From Rhizophagus clarus (lineage: Eukaryota; Glomeromycota; Glomeromycetes; Glomerales; Glomeraceae), in assembly GCA_015698045.1 (NCBI GenBank), contig BLAL01000040.1, forward strand, positions 474,501 through 538,500: DNA of 64,000 nt, written 5' to 3'. The notes under the pieces are model-generated. The model saw nothing but the letters and a program-made list of their open reading frames with translations, searched no databases and had not been told where the DNA came from. The position numbers and the translations under genes are program-made. This document shows, piece after piece, positions 44,742-56,200 of the stretch; the stretch's first letter is position 1, and each line of letters opens with the position of its first letter.

Positions 44742-46440
44742 TATTAAATTTTTTTTTTTAATTAATGAATTTAAAGATTTTTTTTTATATATTAAAAAGA
44801 TTAAACAATAATCTTTAAATCAACTATAATTAATATAATTATAAATCAAATGTAATTTAAAAAATTAAATCAATATTCAATACTTTAAAAAAAAAAAAAA
44901 AAATTTAAGATCATTTAAAACTATATTATTTTTTTAATTTAATTTATATTAAATGAAATCAATTTTAATCTTAGTTTCAATAAAATAAAAATTTTAAAAT
45001 AAATACAATTAAATAATATGAGTATAAAATATTTTAAAAAATAAATTTAAAGCTTAAAGTTAATTAACTTCAAAATTCTGTTAAATTTAAAACTGAAAAT
45101 ATCATTTTAAAGGTAGTGGATTGATATATCTGATCATATTTTAATTTTACTATTACCCATTTTTTTTTTGGTCAACTATAATCAATAGTATAATCAAAAA
45201 AAAATGCATAAATAAACACATAACTAAACATATAAAAATGTGCTGATCACAGGATAAAAAATTATTTATATCAGCATTTATGAAAATGTTAATAAAAATG
45301 AAATAAATTATCATGAATATTGTGAATGGGTTCTTAATTCTGATAGTTATATTTATAAGAAAAATAGAAATGATATGATGCAAAATTTAAAGAGAATGAT
45401 ATTGTTACCGTTCATTTAGAAATATAATAATATAAGATAACCAATTGTTTCTAAATAGAATAAATATCATTTTTTCTGAAGTTTGTTCTGTTATTTCAAT
45501 AAGATAGAGTGAAAGATTATACATACAACCTTATAGTAATGAATTATACCGTCTTGCATACATTTTTCCTCATAATAAATCTTATAATCTGTTAAGTTAA
45601 ATAATTTATTTCTGGTTAATTATCATCTATCTATCTAGTCTAAAAGTAAATGTTATTTAGTTGAGACATTTTATAATCAAAAATTTAGGGTTTAGTGGTT
45701 TGTGATAATTTTAAAAAATTTGTCTTAAAAAAGGTGATTTCCTTAACATGAATATACACTATTATTTACAACATCTTTTTATTCTTTTCATGGTCTTTTT
45801 AGTTATTCTTTTTTAAAATGTAAGGCAAATTAAGAAAAAATGAAATATAATAGTAGAAAGAATATCTTTATCAGCAAGCTTGTTAAAAACTATCTTCTTT
45901 ACGAAATGAAATCTCTAGAAACTTTTTTCCCTATTATTTTGATTATAAAATTCATGAGCGTGATAATTCTATAAGAAATAGCTGTGATTAATATATCATG
46001 TATAGTTAACAGTGTTTAAAATTGCTAAAAATCCATAAAATCACATTCTTTAAAGATTGGTAAATATTTATTTATTGCTGCAAAACAAAATACAAATTTA
46101 AATCATAAAAAAAACAAAATGATGACTTTCTTTAATATAGTAAATGGCTAATATTTTTTAATTAAGATTGGCTTAAGTTTATAAAATCAATAAATATAAA
46201 TTATATGTATCTTTGCTTTCATTTTTTTTAAAACTTTTTTTTTTTTGCAAAAATGAATTTAAAATCTGATTTTTATTAAGATAAAAATTCTTTCTTTGTG
46301 AAAAAATGACATAATACTTTGTTGATTTTAAGAATAAGGTAAAATTCAGACAATATTTAAATTTTTGTATATACCAACAAATATTAGATTTACGTAGTAT
46401 AGTTCGTAAGTTTACTTTATAGTGACGCAGTATCAACAGT
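44742..46440. other. A+T-rich DNA without a recognised gene
   Basis: Short Ile/Phe-rich frames only (for example 45153-45383 and 46179-46436 minus), none with a motif. No repeats with clear ends were seen. Confidence 0.45.
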
Positions 46441-46766
46441 TAATTAGAAAATTGAATATTTAGTCATATTGGCTCAATATAGTCAAAAAGATAGCATAGG
46501 AATTTATGATACTACTCATGAAAAATTCATTATACTTGATTCCGCTTGGAGAATAATCAATGATCTGATAAGTAAAATATTCAAAAAGAAGTTTTATTTT
46601 TTTATTTTTATTTGAGAAGAAAAATTTTGTAAATCTTTGAATTTCATTTAATTTTTTTTTTTTCAGAATGAAATGAATAAAGAATCAAATTATTATTAAC
46701 AAAGACGAAAAAGTACCAGAAAATTCAATAAAATTTACAAATCAATCAAGTATAATAACAAATTGT
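46441..46766 (+). pseudogene. Possible gene relic left of the hAT element
   Basis: The plus strand near 46450-46570 reads LVILAQYSQKDSIGIYDTTH and EKFIILDSAWRIINDLI, and just before the hAT element FTNQSSIITNCDIG. After the element (50118 on) reading continues as MWKSTCVFEKN and, further on, QVIDDTLILASNQIEFTGDN and YIAIIIAKAEDEKTILSV to about 50345. The two sides look like one unrecognised gene interrupted by the hAT insertion. Frames are broken. Low confidence. Confidence 0.3.
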
Positions 46767-47084
46767 GATATAGGTAGGGTTGGGAATTATACTAGTACTA
46801 TACTAGTACTGTACTAGTATAATACTAATACTGTACTGTACTGTCAGAAATTCAGACATTAATATATAGTAAATATAGCATTATTTTATTTTTCTTGAAT
46901 TTTATTGGCTGTACTAAATACTAGTACTTGTACTAATTTTTTTTTCGCACAAATTATATACAAATCATGTAAATTTATAAATTGAATATATTCTTCATTA
47001 ATCTTTTATTATTATTAAAAAGAACAATACAAATCACCCTTAAAAATAGTATCTAATCATCATTTTGCATCTTTATTTTATGCT

Positions 47085-49860
47085 GAATGTTCAATATTTT
47101 CAATATCTATATCATCTATGTCAAGATCATTATCATTATTGTCATTTATTTCTGAATATTGGTTTATTTGATTTTGGAATCGTTCTTCTATATCATCATC
47201 ACCGTTACCATCATCGCTTTCTTTAGTTTCTGTTTCATCTTTATTATAATTATTTTCCTCATCCAAATTATCTAAGTTAATATGTTGTTCTGAATTAATA
47301 TTAGCTATAGTTGATTTTGATAATACAGATTTTTGTTTGTACCATTTGTAAATAATATTAGCTCGCAATTTGTCATATTTAATATCTGAGAAAACTATAA
47401 ATAAAATGGGATCTTTGTAATAAAAAGGTACAAAACTCAAAAAAAATTTTAAATTTACTTTATATGCTAATTATGTTTTGAAATAATGTATTTACCGTAT
47501 CTTGCGTTACAAATTTATATATATTTTTATATTTATCATTTGCCATTTTAAGGAAGGTGCGGTGTATAAACTAATGATTGATATAAATAATTTACAAAAA
47601 AGGAAGAATATATTGTAATGCAAAGTGCGGTAAATAAATTCACTCTTATGTTTTTTATACTAAAATAAGTGTAAATTTAATATTAATTAAATTTTTATTT
47701 TTTTTGAGTTTCATACTTTTCTATTGCAAAAATCCCAAATAGCATAATAAATTAATATAACATATCAGCAAGTAATATCAAGTAAATCATTATCACATGT
47801 TAGATTTAAACCACTCTAATAAATATAATTACTTTCAACTGATTTCTAGTTTTTGTATGGAAAAAATTTATACTACTCCATAATCGTTTAACTAATATGA
47901 CGTTGATACAAATTCCAAAAATATGTGCTATAACAGTTCTAATTTCCAGATAAGCATTTCAAACACTCAATACCAATAGTTATAAATATCATTTTCAAAT
48001 TGAGTAACAGATGTATTATCAAAAGAATATTTAATTCCTTGAAAAAATTATCAAATTCTTTAAAAATAAATACAGGATCATTTCTAGTCCAAGCTTTATA
48101 ATAATAAACTAGCCATTGACCCATATGTAAATAGCTAATTTGTGATTTTGATGGCAATATAAAATAATTTGACCTATAAGCTGGATGGAAAAGTCAAGAT
48201 AGAATAAGAAGAGGCTGTTCCCATAACTCCCATTTTTTTTGTAATTGGATTAAAATTTTATTGGCCATATTATTATCTGGATATTTTTATCAAAACTGGT
48301 AAATATAAGCAAATCCATGCAAAACTTCAAATAATTGTGCTTTGTCAGTTTGCAAAATGTTAAAAATGACGCAATAGAAATAAAAGTTGTTCTAATTTTA
48401 TTAGTAACTTTCAAAAATTCTCATTCATAATTATATTATAAATTTCATGTGGAATTGTTAATGGATCTCCTGATCATCTTTTGGTTGTAGAAGTTAAAGG
48501 TTTAAATTTTGTAGCTAAAGACTAATAATAAAAAATAGTAAATTAATAAAATTATTGTATTGTAATTATAAAATTAAATAATAATTTAACTTACCTGTAA
48601 AGCATTTTTAGTAGTACTTAAACTTCTACAAAAATTATAGTAACTATTCCATCTCGTATCATCTAGAACTGCAGGTTGAATACATTTTCTGTATATTTCC
48701 ATTTGAATGTTTCAAAGCTTTTCAATAAAATATTTATTATTTGAATTTTTGAAATAAACAGCTAGTTTTAAAGCCTGCTATGATATACTTTTAAGTTTAG
48801 ATGAAATCTTAAAAATTTTCTCTACATATAAATTAATTTGATATGCATAGCAAGGTAAAAAAACAATATTTCAATATTGAACTTGAAGTCTTTTTTGATT
48901 ATTAAAATATGCAAATAACCATGATTAATTATTTAACATATTAAAAAAAATTATTATTAAAAATAGTAATTTAATAATTTATTTACCTTGCTATATTATA
49001 TGCAGGCACACTATCTGTTACAACAGCTAAAAGAGGTATTTTGAGTTCATTTAATTGAAATATCATTTTTTCTACTTTAATTCTAACCTCAAAATTTGTT
49101 ATTCTTTTGCTACTTATATCAGCAGCTTTCTATATATATGGTTATTCATCAGATAATGTAAGTACTATTCCCATTAATTCTTATTCATTAATTCCTATTT
49201 GATTTAATACTAATTTCTCTAACATCTTATTATCAAATTTTTTGATAGCTTCATCTAAAATTTCATTTGACAGGGTTTTTCGATCTGGTAGTTTAATTTG
49301 CAGATTAAAAAATTTGAACAATTCAATAACCTTTGGATTATTTATCCAAGATAGTGAAAATCCACAAGAAATAGTAACTTATAATAAATGCATATGAAAT
49401 TTTGCTTTATCTGTATTTGAAAGAGATCATGAAATAAATGAATCTATAGGTCTATAATTTGACCATTGAGAAGGTAAAGAAGTCAATGAGGAGTGTGAAG
49501 AAAATGATTCTCTTCGTTCAATTATTGAATCAATGGTTAAATCAGTCTTCTCTACTATTAAAAAAATGTATTAAATGTAGTAATATTAAATTATGCTAAC
49601 TGTTAAATATAAAATTCAAAATTGTATAAGAACTACTTACATATTATTTTAACTGAAAGTGTATTTTTTTGTTTATTAATTGAAAATACTTCATCTTTTT
49701 CTTGTTGACTATATAAAGATTGAAAGTTTTGACAGTTTTAAAATAGTTTAAAATTCTGTTTGTTTTATCTACTATTATTTTTAACTTAGGATGATTTTCA
49801 CAGCTTATTAAAATATGTTTTATAATAGCATATTTTATTAGTGACACCGCTTTTTAAGCT
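47085..49860 (-). pseudogene. hAT transposase gene, degraded, probably with introns
   Basis: The minus strand carries hAT landmarks: PAVLDDTRWNSYYNFCRSLS near 48620-48675 (the conserved D.TRW.S block), RSKR-type and CH-rich stretches at 48980-49330, and a Trp-containing WTRNDPVF segment near 48070-48130. 47085-47440 encodes an acidic Asp/Glu/Asn tail. GT...AG spacers with in-frame joins are plausible near 48530-48600 and 48940-48990, but many stops elsewhere show that it is not functional. The MITE at 47480-47645 lies within its 3' region. C-terminal dimerisation residues were not clearly found. Confidence 0.7.
47480..47645. mobile_element. 166-bp MITE nested in the hAT element
   Basis: Flanked by TTATGTTTT at 47471-47479 and 47646-47654 (perfect 9-bp duplication). 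Ends: GAAATAATGTATTTACCGTA then TCTTGCGTTACAA (left), and GAGTGAATTTATTTACCGCA then CTTTGCATTACAA (right, reverse complement). TIRs are ~33 bp with about nine differences and are related to the ends of element C (TTTATTTAACGCA..CTGCGTTGTAATGC). No coding capacity. It is younger than the hAT insertion that contains it. Confidence 0.85.
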
Positions 49861-50345
49861 TATTGAAATAATATATTTTTTTAAACTTTGTACCATTATA
49901 AAAAAAACTTTTTTAAGCGTTTTATTATACAGAAATAAGATTATCAAAATTGTACTGAACGTACTAATTTTGTATTAAATTTGATTCGTACAGGTGTACT
50001 AACACTTAGAAATGTACAAATGCTATTTATACTAAGTATAGTAGTACCAGTATGAGTATTGTACTATATACTAAAATTTTCTTAGTACATGTGTACTACC
50101 ACAACCCTGGATATAGGAATGTGGAAAAGCACATGTGTATTTGAAAAAAACTTAAGAGAATGAAATTCAAAACTTTTTAAAGTGAAACTAGAATATTATG
50201 TAAGAGTATTTGATAATAAATTAAAAAGAGGTTTGTCAAGTTATTGATGACACACTTATTTTAGCTTCAAATCAAATTGAATTTACAGGGGATAATTATA
50301 TTGCTATTATAATTGCTAAAGCTGAAGATGAAAAAACCATTCTAA

Positions 50346-51033
50346 GTGTATCTTTTTTTAAATATTTATCAAATTTTTTTATTACCCTTTTTATTATTAT
50401 TTTTATTAACCCTTTTGTTATTTTATTAAACTCTTTTAAAAGATTGTGTGATTAAACTATTTAAAACTGCAGATGTAATATGTTTAATCATGTATTTGAT
50501 TTATATAATTAATGAAATATCTTGTAAAAATATATCTTTTTATACTAATTGAATATAATTTCAAATGCGCAAATAGATTTCTAAATGTCTTAATATTTCC
50601 TAATGTTTCCGGGTTGGACTTGATTACTTCCATTAACAACAGCATGTTTACAAATAGGTTTGGATGATATATATATATATATATATAATAGTTTTAAACG
50701 ATATAATTGGTCGGTTTATCAAAAATTCCGTCTCTTTACTGCGCTACGTTATTAGTATCACTCATTATGATAATGTAAACAGTAATGTAATTATACATAT
50801 GAATTACTTCATTCGGAGTATTGTATTTTGGTTTAGATTAGATGGATTATGACTATCAGTCATATCATAAAGAAAACATGGAATAAATCAAGAGTTAGAT
50901 GCATTGTACAGAATGAACCCATTTACCGCCGAATTTGGTAAGCATTATTTTTTTTTTTTAACATAAATTGTATAAAAAAACAAAAAAAAGAATTTTTAAA
51001 AAAAAAAAATTTTTTTTTCTTTCATAAACAATA
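50346..51033. other. Spacer and upstream region of the first BTB-SPRY gene
   Basis: No gene was recognised (the 62-codon frame at 50664 starts in an AT repeat). An (AT)n run lies at about 50669-50687. Just before the gene, 50947-51020 is a succession of T and A homopolymers ending in TTTTTTTTTTCTTTC, probably the core promoter and 5' leader. Confidence 0.5.
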
Positions 51034-52494
51034 ATGACGACTCAATCTAATAACCTTCCTAACCTTCCTAATTCATCTAATTCGTCACAACCTTCTCCAA
51101 AACCAAAATCTTTAAGTAATGATTTAAGAAAATTATTGAGTGACGAGAGATTTTATGACGTCTCTTTAAAATGTTCGGATAATGTAATTTTAAATGCTTG
51201 CAAAAATATTTTGGCATGTCGTTCTGAAGTATTTAATGATTATATTTTTGATAAATCAAAAAAAAATGCTAATCAACAGCGACAACAACTTGAATTTGAT
51301 AAAATTAACTCCATTGCAATGAAACTTATTTTGGAATATTTATATACTTCAAAGAATGAGAAAGAAATTTTAAGTGTTGAAAAAATTGTAGAAGTTTATT
51401 ATGCTGCAATTTTTTTCAAATTAGACGACTTACAAAATGATGTCATTGAATATACTATGAAAATTTTAAGGGAAGGAGATGGTAAGAAATTTTATGAGAC
51501 TGAAGAATTAAATGAATTGGCAAAAAAACTTTTATCAGAGTTTATCGAAAAATTTTCATTAGAAGTGGATAACGAGATGAGTAAATTATTAGTTGATTGG
51601 GTAGCTAAAATACAGCTTTTCCCTGAAAAAGCTGATAATGATTCATTATCATTGATGGGACTTCAATATCTTTTAGACAAAACGCGTAATACCGAAAATC
51701 AATTCGCTACATATGAACTTACTCTTGTTGAATATACTCTAAACAAAACTAAAAATATTATATTAGAAGAGAATGTTGGCACAAAAGATCCCTATGATAT
51801 GAATTATGATTCAAAGGTGCTCGAAAGAATTAAAGATCGAATAGCGCCATTACTTAATTATATTAACTTAAAAATAATAGATCCTGATGATGTTATGGGA
51901 AAGATCGAATCTTTAAAATTATTTCCAGCTGAAATGATTACGGACGCTTTCCGTTATAGGTTAGGAAAAAAGCACGAATCATTTCAACCCATGCGCGGTC
52001 GGTTAACTTTTAGATGGAATACTAAGAAAAACAAAGATGGCAAAGATGGTAATGATAAAATCCGTATAACAAATAATGGATTTACAGTAGAAATTGATTC
52101 AAATCAAAAAGAATATAAATCTATAATGGGAGATTTAATTATCAAGGGTAATGGACATCATAAGTGGGACATTTTAATTGAAAATTTAAATGATACGATT
52201 TATTTTGGAATATGTGGTATTAACGAGGAATTTCGTAAACCCGGTGATAAAGGTTATGAAGGAGGATGGGCTCTTGGTTCAGATGGTTACGTCTATAATA
52301 AAAAAAATTGGAAATGGAACAACTCTAAATTTACAGTAGGCGATGTGGTTCATATTACTGTAGACATGACTGCTAAACATTGTCTTTTTGGTGTAAATAA
52401 TGTAACTTTCTATGAAGCTATTGGTCATGCTTTTCCTGATAAATTATATCCTTTTGTTTCATTAAACAAAGGTGGTAAAGTACATATAAAATGA
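51034..52494 (+). CDS. BTB-BACK-SPRY protein 1
   Basis: 486 codons, intronless. Residues about 28-145 form a BTB/POZ domain (NDLRKLLSDERFYDVSLKCS, NILACRSEVFNDYIF, ILEYLYTSKNEKEI). About 145-260 is a helical BACK-like region (KKLLSEFIEKFSLEVDNEMS, LLVDWVAKIQLFPEKADNDS). About 335-486 is a SPRY/B30.2-like domain (NGFTVEID, MGDLIIKGNGHHKWDILIEN, YFGICG, GWALGSDGYVYNKKNWKWN, LFGVNN, YPFVSL). BTB-BACK proteins usually bind Cullin-3 and present substrates for ubiquitylation, with SPRY as the likely substrate reader. The start ATG follows a Ser/Pro/Asn-rich leader. It is first of four same-strand paralogues and most like the next one. An AATAAA-like signal lies near 52588. Confidence 0.9.
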   Translation: MTTQSNNLPNLPNSSNSSQPSPKPKSLSNDLRKLLSDERFYDVSLKCSDNVILNACKNILACRSEVFNDYIFDKSKKNANQQRQQLEFDKINSIAMKLILEYLYTSKNEKEILSVEKIVEVYYAAIFFKLDDLQNDVIEYTMKILREGDGKKFYETEELNELAKKLLSEFIEKFSLEVDNEMSKLLVDWVAKIQLFPEKADNDSLSLMGLQYLLDKTRNTENQFATYELTLVEYTLNKTKNIILEENVGTKDPYDMNYDSKVLERIKDRIAPLLNYINLKIIDPDDVMGKIESLKLFPAEMITDAFRYRLGKKHESFQPMRGRLTFRWNTKKNKDGKDGNDKIRITNNGFTVEIDSNQKEYKSIMGDLIIKGNGHHKWDILIENLNDTIYFGICGINEEFRKPGDKGYEGGWALGSDGYVYNKKNWKWNNSKFTVGDVVHITVDMTAKHCLFGVNNVTFYEAIGHAFPDKLYPFVSLNKGGKVHIK

Positions 52495-52886
52495 TTCTCA
52501 TGTAATTTTCCCTTCTTACTAAATTTAGAAATTTGATTTCTTCATTTAAATAATATCTATCTATCAGATGATATTTATATAACAGATAAATAAACATGTT
52601 AATATTTATAACTTTAGTGATAAATGTAAACGAAAGACATGTGGAGAAAACAAAAATTCCACTTCGTCGCAGTAATTGGCAAAATTCATATGATTATATC
52701 AAGAAAGATTTGTAATTTTGCCTATTATGTATTTAAAAACGAGTTTTATTGTTTCATTGTACTCAGATATCGTTGATTGTTGATCATTACACGTCGTTCT
52801 AAATATGGAATCATTTCATTGAATTTATTTGTTCCCAAAAATTAGTGTGGGAAAAAGTTTAAAGGTTGAAAATCTTTTCTAAACCC

Positions 52887-52919
<33 letters not shown>

Positions 52920-52961
52920 ACCACGAGATTTGTATAACTTACTTTACTTTCTATAAAATAA
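52495..52961. promoter_or_regulatory. Intergenic region with poly(dT)-poly(dA) promoter-type tract
   Basis: Mostly unique A+T-rich sequence. At about 52888-52920 a T13 run is followed directly by about 21 A, 40 bases before the next ATG. Similar tracts precede the other paralogues, so it is probably a nucleosome-free promoter element. Confidence 0.5.
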
Positions 52962-54365
52962 ATGATAGTCTCAGCAGAACTTGAACTTGAGTCAATAATG
53001 ATGGATTCTCCTCGAAGAAAATTAGAAGATAATCTGAGAAAATTATTGGAAGATGAAAGATTTTTTGATATTTCTTTAAAATGTTCCGATAGTCAGATAT
53101 TACGTGCATGTAAAAATATTTTAGCCACTCGTTCTGAAGTCTTTAATGACCTTATCTTTGATAATAGCGATAAACCAAAAAAACAACTTGAATTTAATAA
53201 AATTGATTCAGAGGCGATGAAATATATATTAGAATATTTATACACTTCTAAAAATGAACGAGAAATATTAAGAAAAAATAATGTTATAGAAATTTATTAT
53301 TCTTCAATTTATTTTAAACTTGATGAATTACAAAAAATTATTATTGAATTTACGGAAAAAATTTTAAGAAATGGAGATGAAGAATTAGGAAAAGATCTTT
53401 TAACAAGTTTTATTGAAAAATTTTCTTTAGATGTGAATAATGATATGGGTAATATTTTAGTTAATTGGGTAGCTAAGATGCAATTATTTCCTCATGAAGC
53501 TGATAAAGATTTATTATCATTGAAGGCATTACATTATCTTTTGAAGAAAACACTTTATACTTATAAGTCATTTGGAACTTATGAACTTACACTTTTTGAA
53601 TATACTCTTGTCAAGGCGAAACATGTCGTATTAGAGGAGAAAATTGGTCTGAAAAAGGATCCATATGACATGAAATATGATTCAAATGTGATCGAAAGAA
53701 TTAAGGAACGTTTAATGCCTTTACTTCCTTATATTGACTTACGTATAATAGATTTTAACGACATCAAAAGTAAAATCGAACCTTTAAATTTATTTCCATC
53801 GGAAATGATCACAAACGCTTATCGTTTCATATTAAGCAAAAAGGAAGAACAATTACAACCTATGCGTGGACGGATAATCTTTAAATGGAAAAACTTTGGG
53901 AGAGATTATTGGCAAGCTGAGAATAAGTTATACATAAGCAACAATGGATTCACCGTAGGAACTGATTCAAATCTTAAAAACTACAAATCTATTATGGGAG
54001 ATTTAATAATTAAAGGTAATGGAATTCATAGATTGGATATTTTAGTTGTAAACTTGAATGATACTATTTATGTTGGAATATGTGGTTTTGAAGAAATATT
54101 TGATAAACCTGGTGATAAAGGTTTTCATGGATGGGCCCTTGGTTCAGATGGTTATATATATAATGAAAAAAATTGGAAATGGAACAATTCTGTATATAAG
54201 ATAGGTGATGTTGTTAACATTATTATTGACATGACCGCTAGACATTGTTATTTTGGTGTTAATAATAATATTCGTCATGAGAATATTGCTCATTCGTTCC
54301 CTGGTGAAATTTACCCTTTTGTTTCTCTAAGAAAAGGCAGTAAATTACGATTAATATCATATTAA
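52962..54365 (+). CDS. BTB-BACK-SPRY protein 2
   Basis: 467 codons, intronless. BTB (residues about 22-130: EDNLRKLLEDERFFDISLKC, LATRSEVFNDLIFD, ILEYLYTSKNEREIL), BACK-like (about 135-250: KDLLTSFIEKFSLDVNNDMG, LVNWVAKMQLFPHEADKD), then a SPRY-like end (about 315-467: NNGFTVGTDSNLKNYKSIMG, GICGFEEIFDKPGDKGFHGW, NEKNWKWN, YPFVSLRKGSKL). It shares long identical words with protein 1, including KPGDKG and NWKWNNS, so the two are recent duplicates. An internal Met at residue 14 (MMDSPRRKLED) could be the real start, because upstream codons are unlike the other members. Predicted Cullin-3 adaptor role as for its neighbours. Confidence 0.9.
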   Translation: MIVSAELELESIMMDSPRRKLEDNLRKLLEDERFFDISLKCSDSQILRACKNILATRSEVFNDLIFDNSDKPKKQLEFNKIDSEAMKYILEYLYTSKNEREILRKNNVIEIYYSSIYFKLDELQKIIIEFTEKILRNGDEELGKDLLTSFIEKFSLDVNNDMGNILVNWVAKMQLFPHEADKDLLSLKALHYLLKKTLYTYKSFGTYELTLFEYTLVKAKHVVLEEKIGLKKDPYDMKYDSNVIERIKERLMPLLPYIDLRIIDFNDIKSKIEPLNLFPSEMITNAYRFILSKKEEQLQPMRGRIIFKWKNFGRDYWQAENKLYISNNGFTVGTDSNLKNYKSIMGDLIIKGNGIHRLDILVVNLNDTIYVGICGFEEIFDKPGDKGFHGWALGSDGYIYNEKNWKWNNSVYKIGDVVNIIIDMTARHCYFGVNNNIRHENIAHSFPGEIYPFVSLRKGSKLRLISY

Positions 54366-54714
54366 ACTGATTTTTTAACAATTTAGTATAGGCAAATCCG
54401 AATGAAGTTTTTCATCTTTTTACAATACAATAATTCCTGATATGCTACATTTTTTAAATATAATTAAATAAACCACTCTTCGGAAATTATTTTTAACATT
54501 TATTTCAATATAAATATATAAATTTTCGCGTACAACGGATAATAAGTCATTTGATGGCCGATTATTTAAATTTAGTTAATACATAATTGATAACGACTTA
54601 TCTTCATATGAGGGAGCACATATTAATGATAATAGTAATTACACAAGTTAATCATACCTTAAAATTCATTGAAGTAGTCCTCCCCTAGAAAATTCATTAT
54701 AAATGGACAAGTTA

Positions 54715-54752
<38 letters not shown>

Positions 54753-54796
54753 TTAAAATAAAATAAAATAAAAATTAATACCCAATTTTTCCTACA
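54366..54796. promoter_or_regulatory. Intergenic region with poly(dT)-poly(dA) tract
   Basis: At about 54714-54752 roughly 14 T are followed by about 22 A, then an AAAATAAAATAAAAT run, ending about 25 bases before the ATG of the third paralogue. Nothing else was recognised. Confidence 0.5.
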
Positions 54797-56200
54797 ATGA
54801 CGAATTTAACTAATCCAATAAAGAAACAAATTATTAAGATACGAGGAGAATCATTAGAAAATGATTTGAAAACATTACTTTATAACGAAAGATTTTTTGA
54901 TATCACGTTAAAATGTTCTAATGGCATCGTTTTAGGAGCGTGTAAAAATATTTTATCCGCTCGTTCTAATATATTCAATAATCTTATACAACATAAAAAT
55001 ATTAATAATATTGAATTTGAAAAGATTGATTCAAATGCAATGGAATTTATTTTAAATTTTTTATATACCTGTAGGATTGATCTTGAAAAATTGACGATAG
55101 ATAATATTATTGAAATATATCACGCGACCGAATATTTTGAATTACATGTTCTTAAAAAACATATTATTGAATATACTAAACAAATTTTAGAATATGAAAA
55201 TGATGATTCAGGAAAAAAACTTTTATCAAATTTTGTTAAAAAATTCGCTTTTAATACTGATAATGAAATTTCACAAATATTGATTGAATGGTTAGCAAAG
55301 ATTTCATTGACATCTGATGAAGCTGAAAAAGATTCATTAACTTTGATAGGATTACGATATTTTTTGTGTAAAACATATAATACCAAAAAACCTTTTGCTA
55401 CATTCGAACTTGACATATTTGAATATATCGTTATTAAGATAAACAAAATTATCCTAAATAGTTTGGAAATCAAAGATAAACAAAATGAGAAAGAAAATGA
55501 AATAATTGTTGCAAAAAGAATGAATTATTATTTAAAATTATTAACTCCTTGTATTGATTTACGTAGAATTGAATCCGATTATATTATTAAAAAAATTGAA
55601 CCAATGAACGTATTTCCATCTGAAATGATAACAGACGCTTATCGATTCAAATTACAAGAAGAAAATAATTTATTTCGATCTATTCGTGGAATTCCAATAT
55701 TTAGATGGAATGAGAATAATTTGAGAAATAATTTATATATTTCTAAAGATGGATTTACCTTACAAGCAGATCAAAATCTTGACGCGTATAAACATGTGAT
55801 GGGAGATTTAATTATCAGAGGGAAAGGAATTTATGAATGGGATATTATAATCGAAAAATTATGTAAAATTATTTATATTGGTATTTGTGATCATAAAAAA
55901 TTTAACCAAGAATGTTACAATAATAATAATCAATATTATGGATGGGTTCTTGGATCAGATGGTTTTGTTTATAATAAAAAAAATTGGAAAAAATATACAA
56001 GCGAAAAATTTAAGGAAGGAGATAAGGTTACAATACATTTAAATATGACAGATAAAACTTGTGCATTTTCGGTTAATAATATTAGGAATGATTATGTTAG
56101 TGAATGGAAAAATATTCCTTCTGAAGTTTGCCCTATTGTTTCATTGAAACAAGGTAGTAGATTACGCGTACAACATCATTTTTACTATGAATCGTATTAA
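54797..56200 (+). CDS. BTB-BACK-SPRY protein 3
   Basis: 467 codons, intronless. BTB at residues about 18-120 (ENDLKTLLYNERFFDITLKC, NILSARSNIFNNLIQH, ILNFLYTCRIDLEKL), BACK-like at about 125-240 (KKLLSNFVKKFAFNTDNEIS, LIEWLAKISL), SPRY-like at about 315-460 (KDGFTLQADQNLDAYKHVMG, DLIIRGKGIYEWDIIIEKL, YIGICDHKKF, GWVLGSDGFVYNKKNWKKY, VTIHLNMTDKTCAFSVNN, PIVSLKQGSRLRVQ). The GKGIYEWD and HLNMT words and the basic Gln-rich end are shared with protein 4 rather than 1 and 2. More diverged BTB residues suggest a different partner. An Asn-rich insert (YNNNNQYYG) sits in the SPRY region. Confidence 0.9.
   Translation: MTNLTNPIKKQIIKIRGESLENDLKTLLYNERFFDITLKCSNGIVLGACKNILSARSNIFNNLIQHKNINNIEFEKIDSNAMEFILNFLYTCRIDLEKLTIDNIIEIYHATEYFELHVLKKHIIEYTKQILEYENDDSGKKLLSNFVKKFAFNTDNEISQILIEWLAKISLTSDEAEKDSLTLIGLRYFLCKTYNTKKPFATFELDIFEYIVIKINKIILNSLEIKDKQNEKENEIIVAKRMNYYLKLLTPCIDLRRIESDYIIKKIEPMNVFPSEMITDAYRFKLQEENNLFRSIRGIPIFRWNENNLRNNLYISKDGFTLQADQNLDAYKHVMGDLIIRGKGIYEWDIIIEKLCKIIYIGICDHKKFNQECYNNNNQYYGWVLGSDGFVYNKKNWKKYTSEKFKEGDKVTIHLNMTDKTCAFSVNNIRNDYVSEWKNIPSEVCPIVSLKQGSRLRVQHHFYYESY

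Larger units (their letters stand above)
46775..50109 (-). mobile_element. hAT element with 8-bp target duplication
   Basis: Perfect 8-bp direct repeat GATATAGG at 46767-46774 and 50110-50117. Ends: TAGGGTTGGGAATTATACTA (left) and CAGGGTTGTGGTAGTACACA (right, reverse complement). Both subterminal regions are packed with TAGTAC / GTACTA words (46785-46850, 46915-46940, 49950-50100), as expected for transposase binding sites. It carries a degraded minus-strand transposase and a later MITE at 47480-47645. Size 3.3 kb is normal for hAT. Confidence 0.92.
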
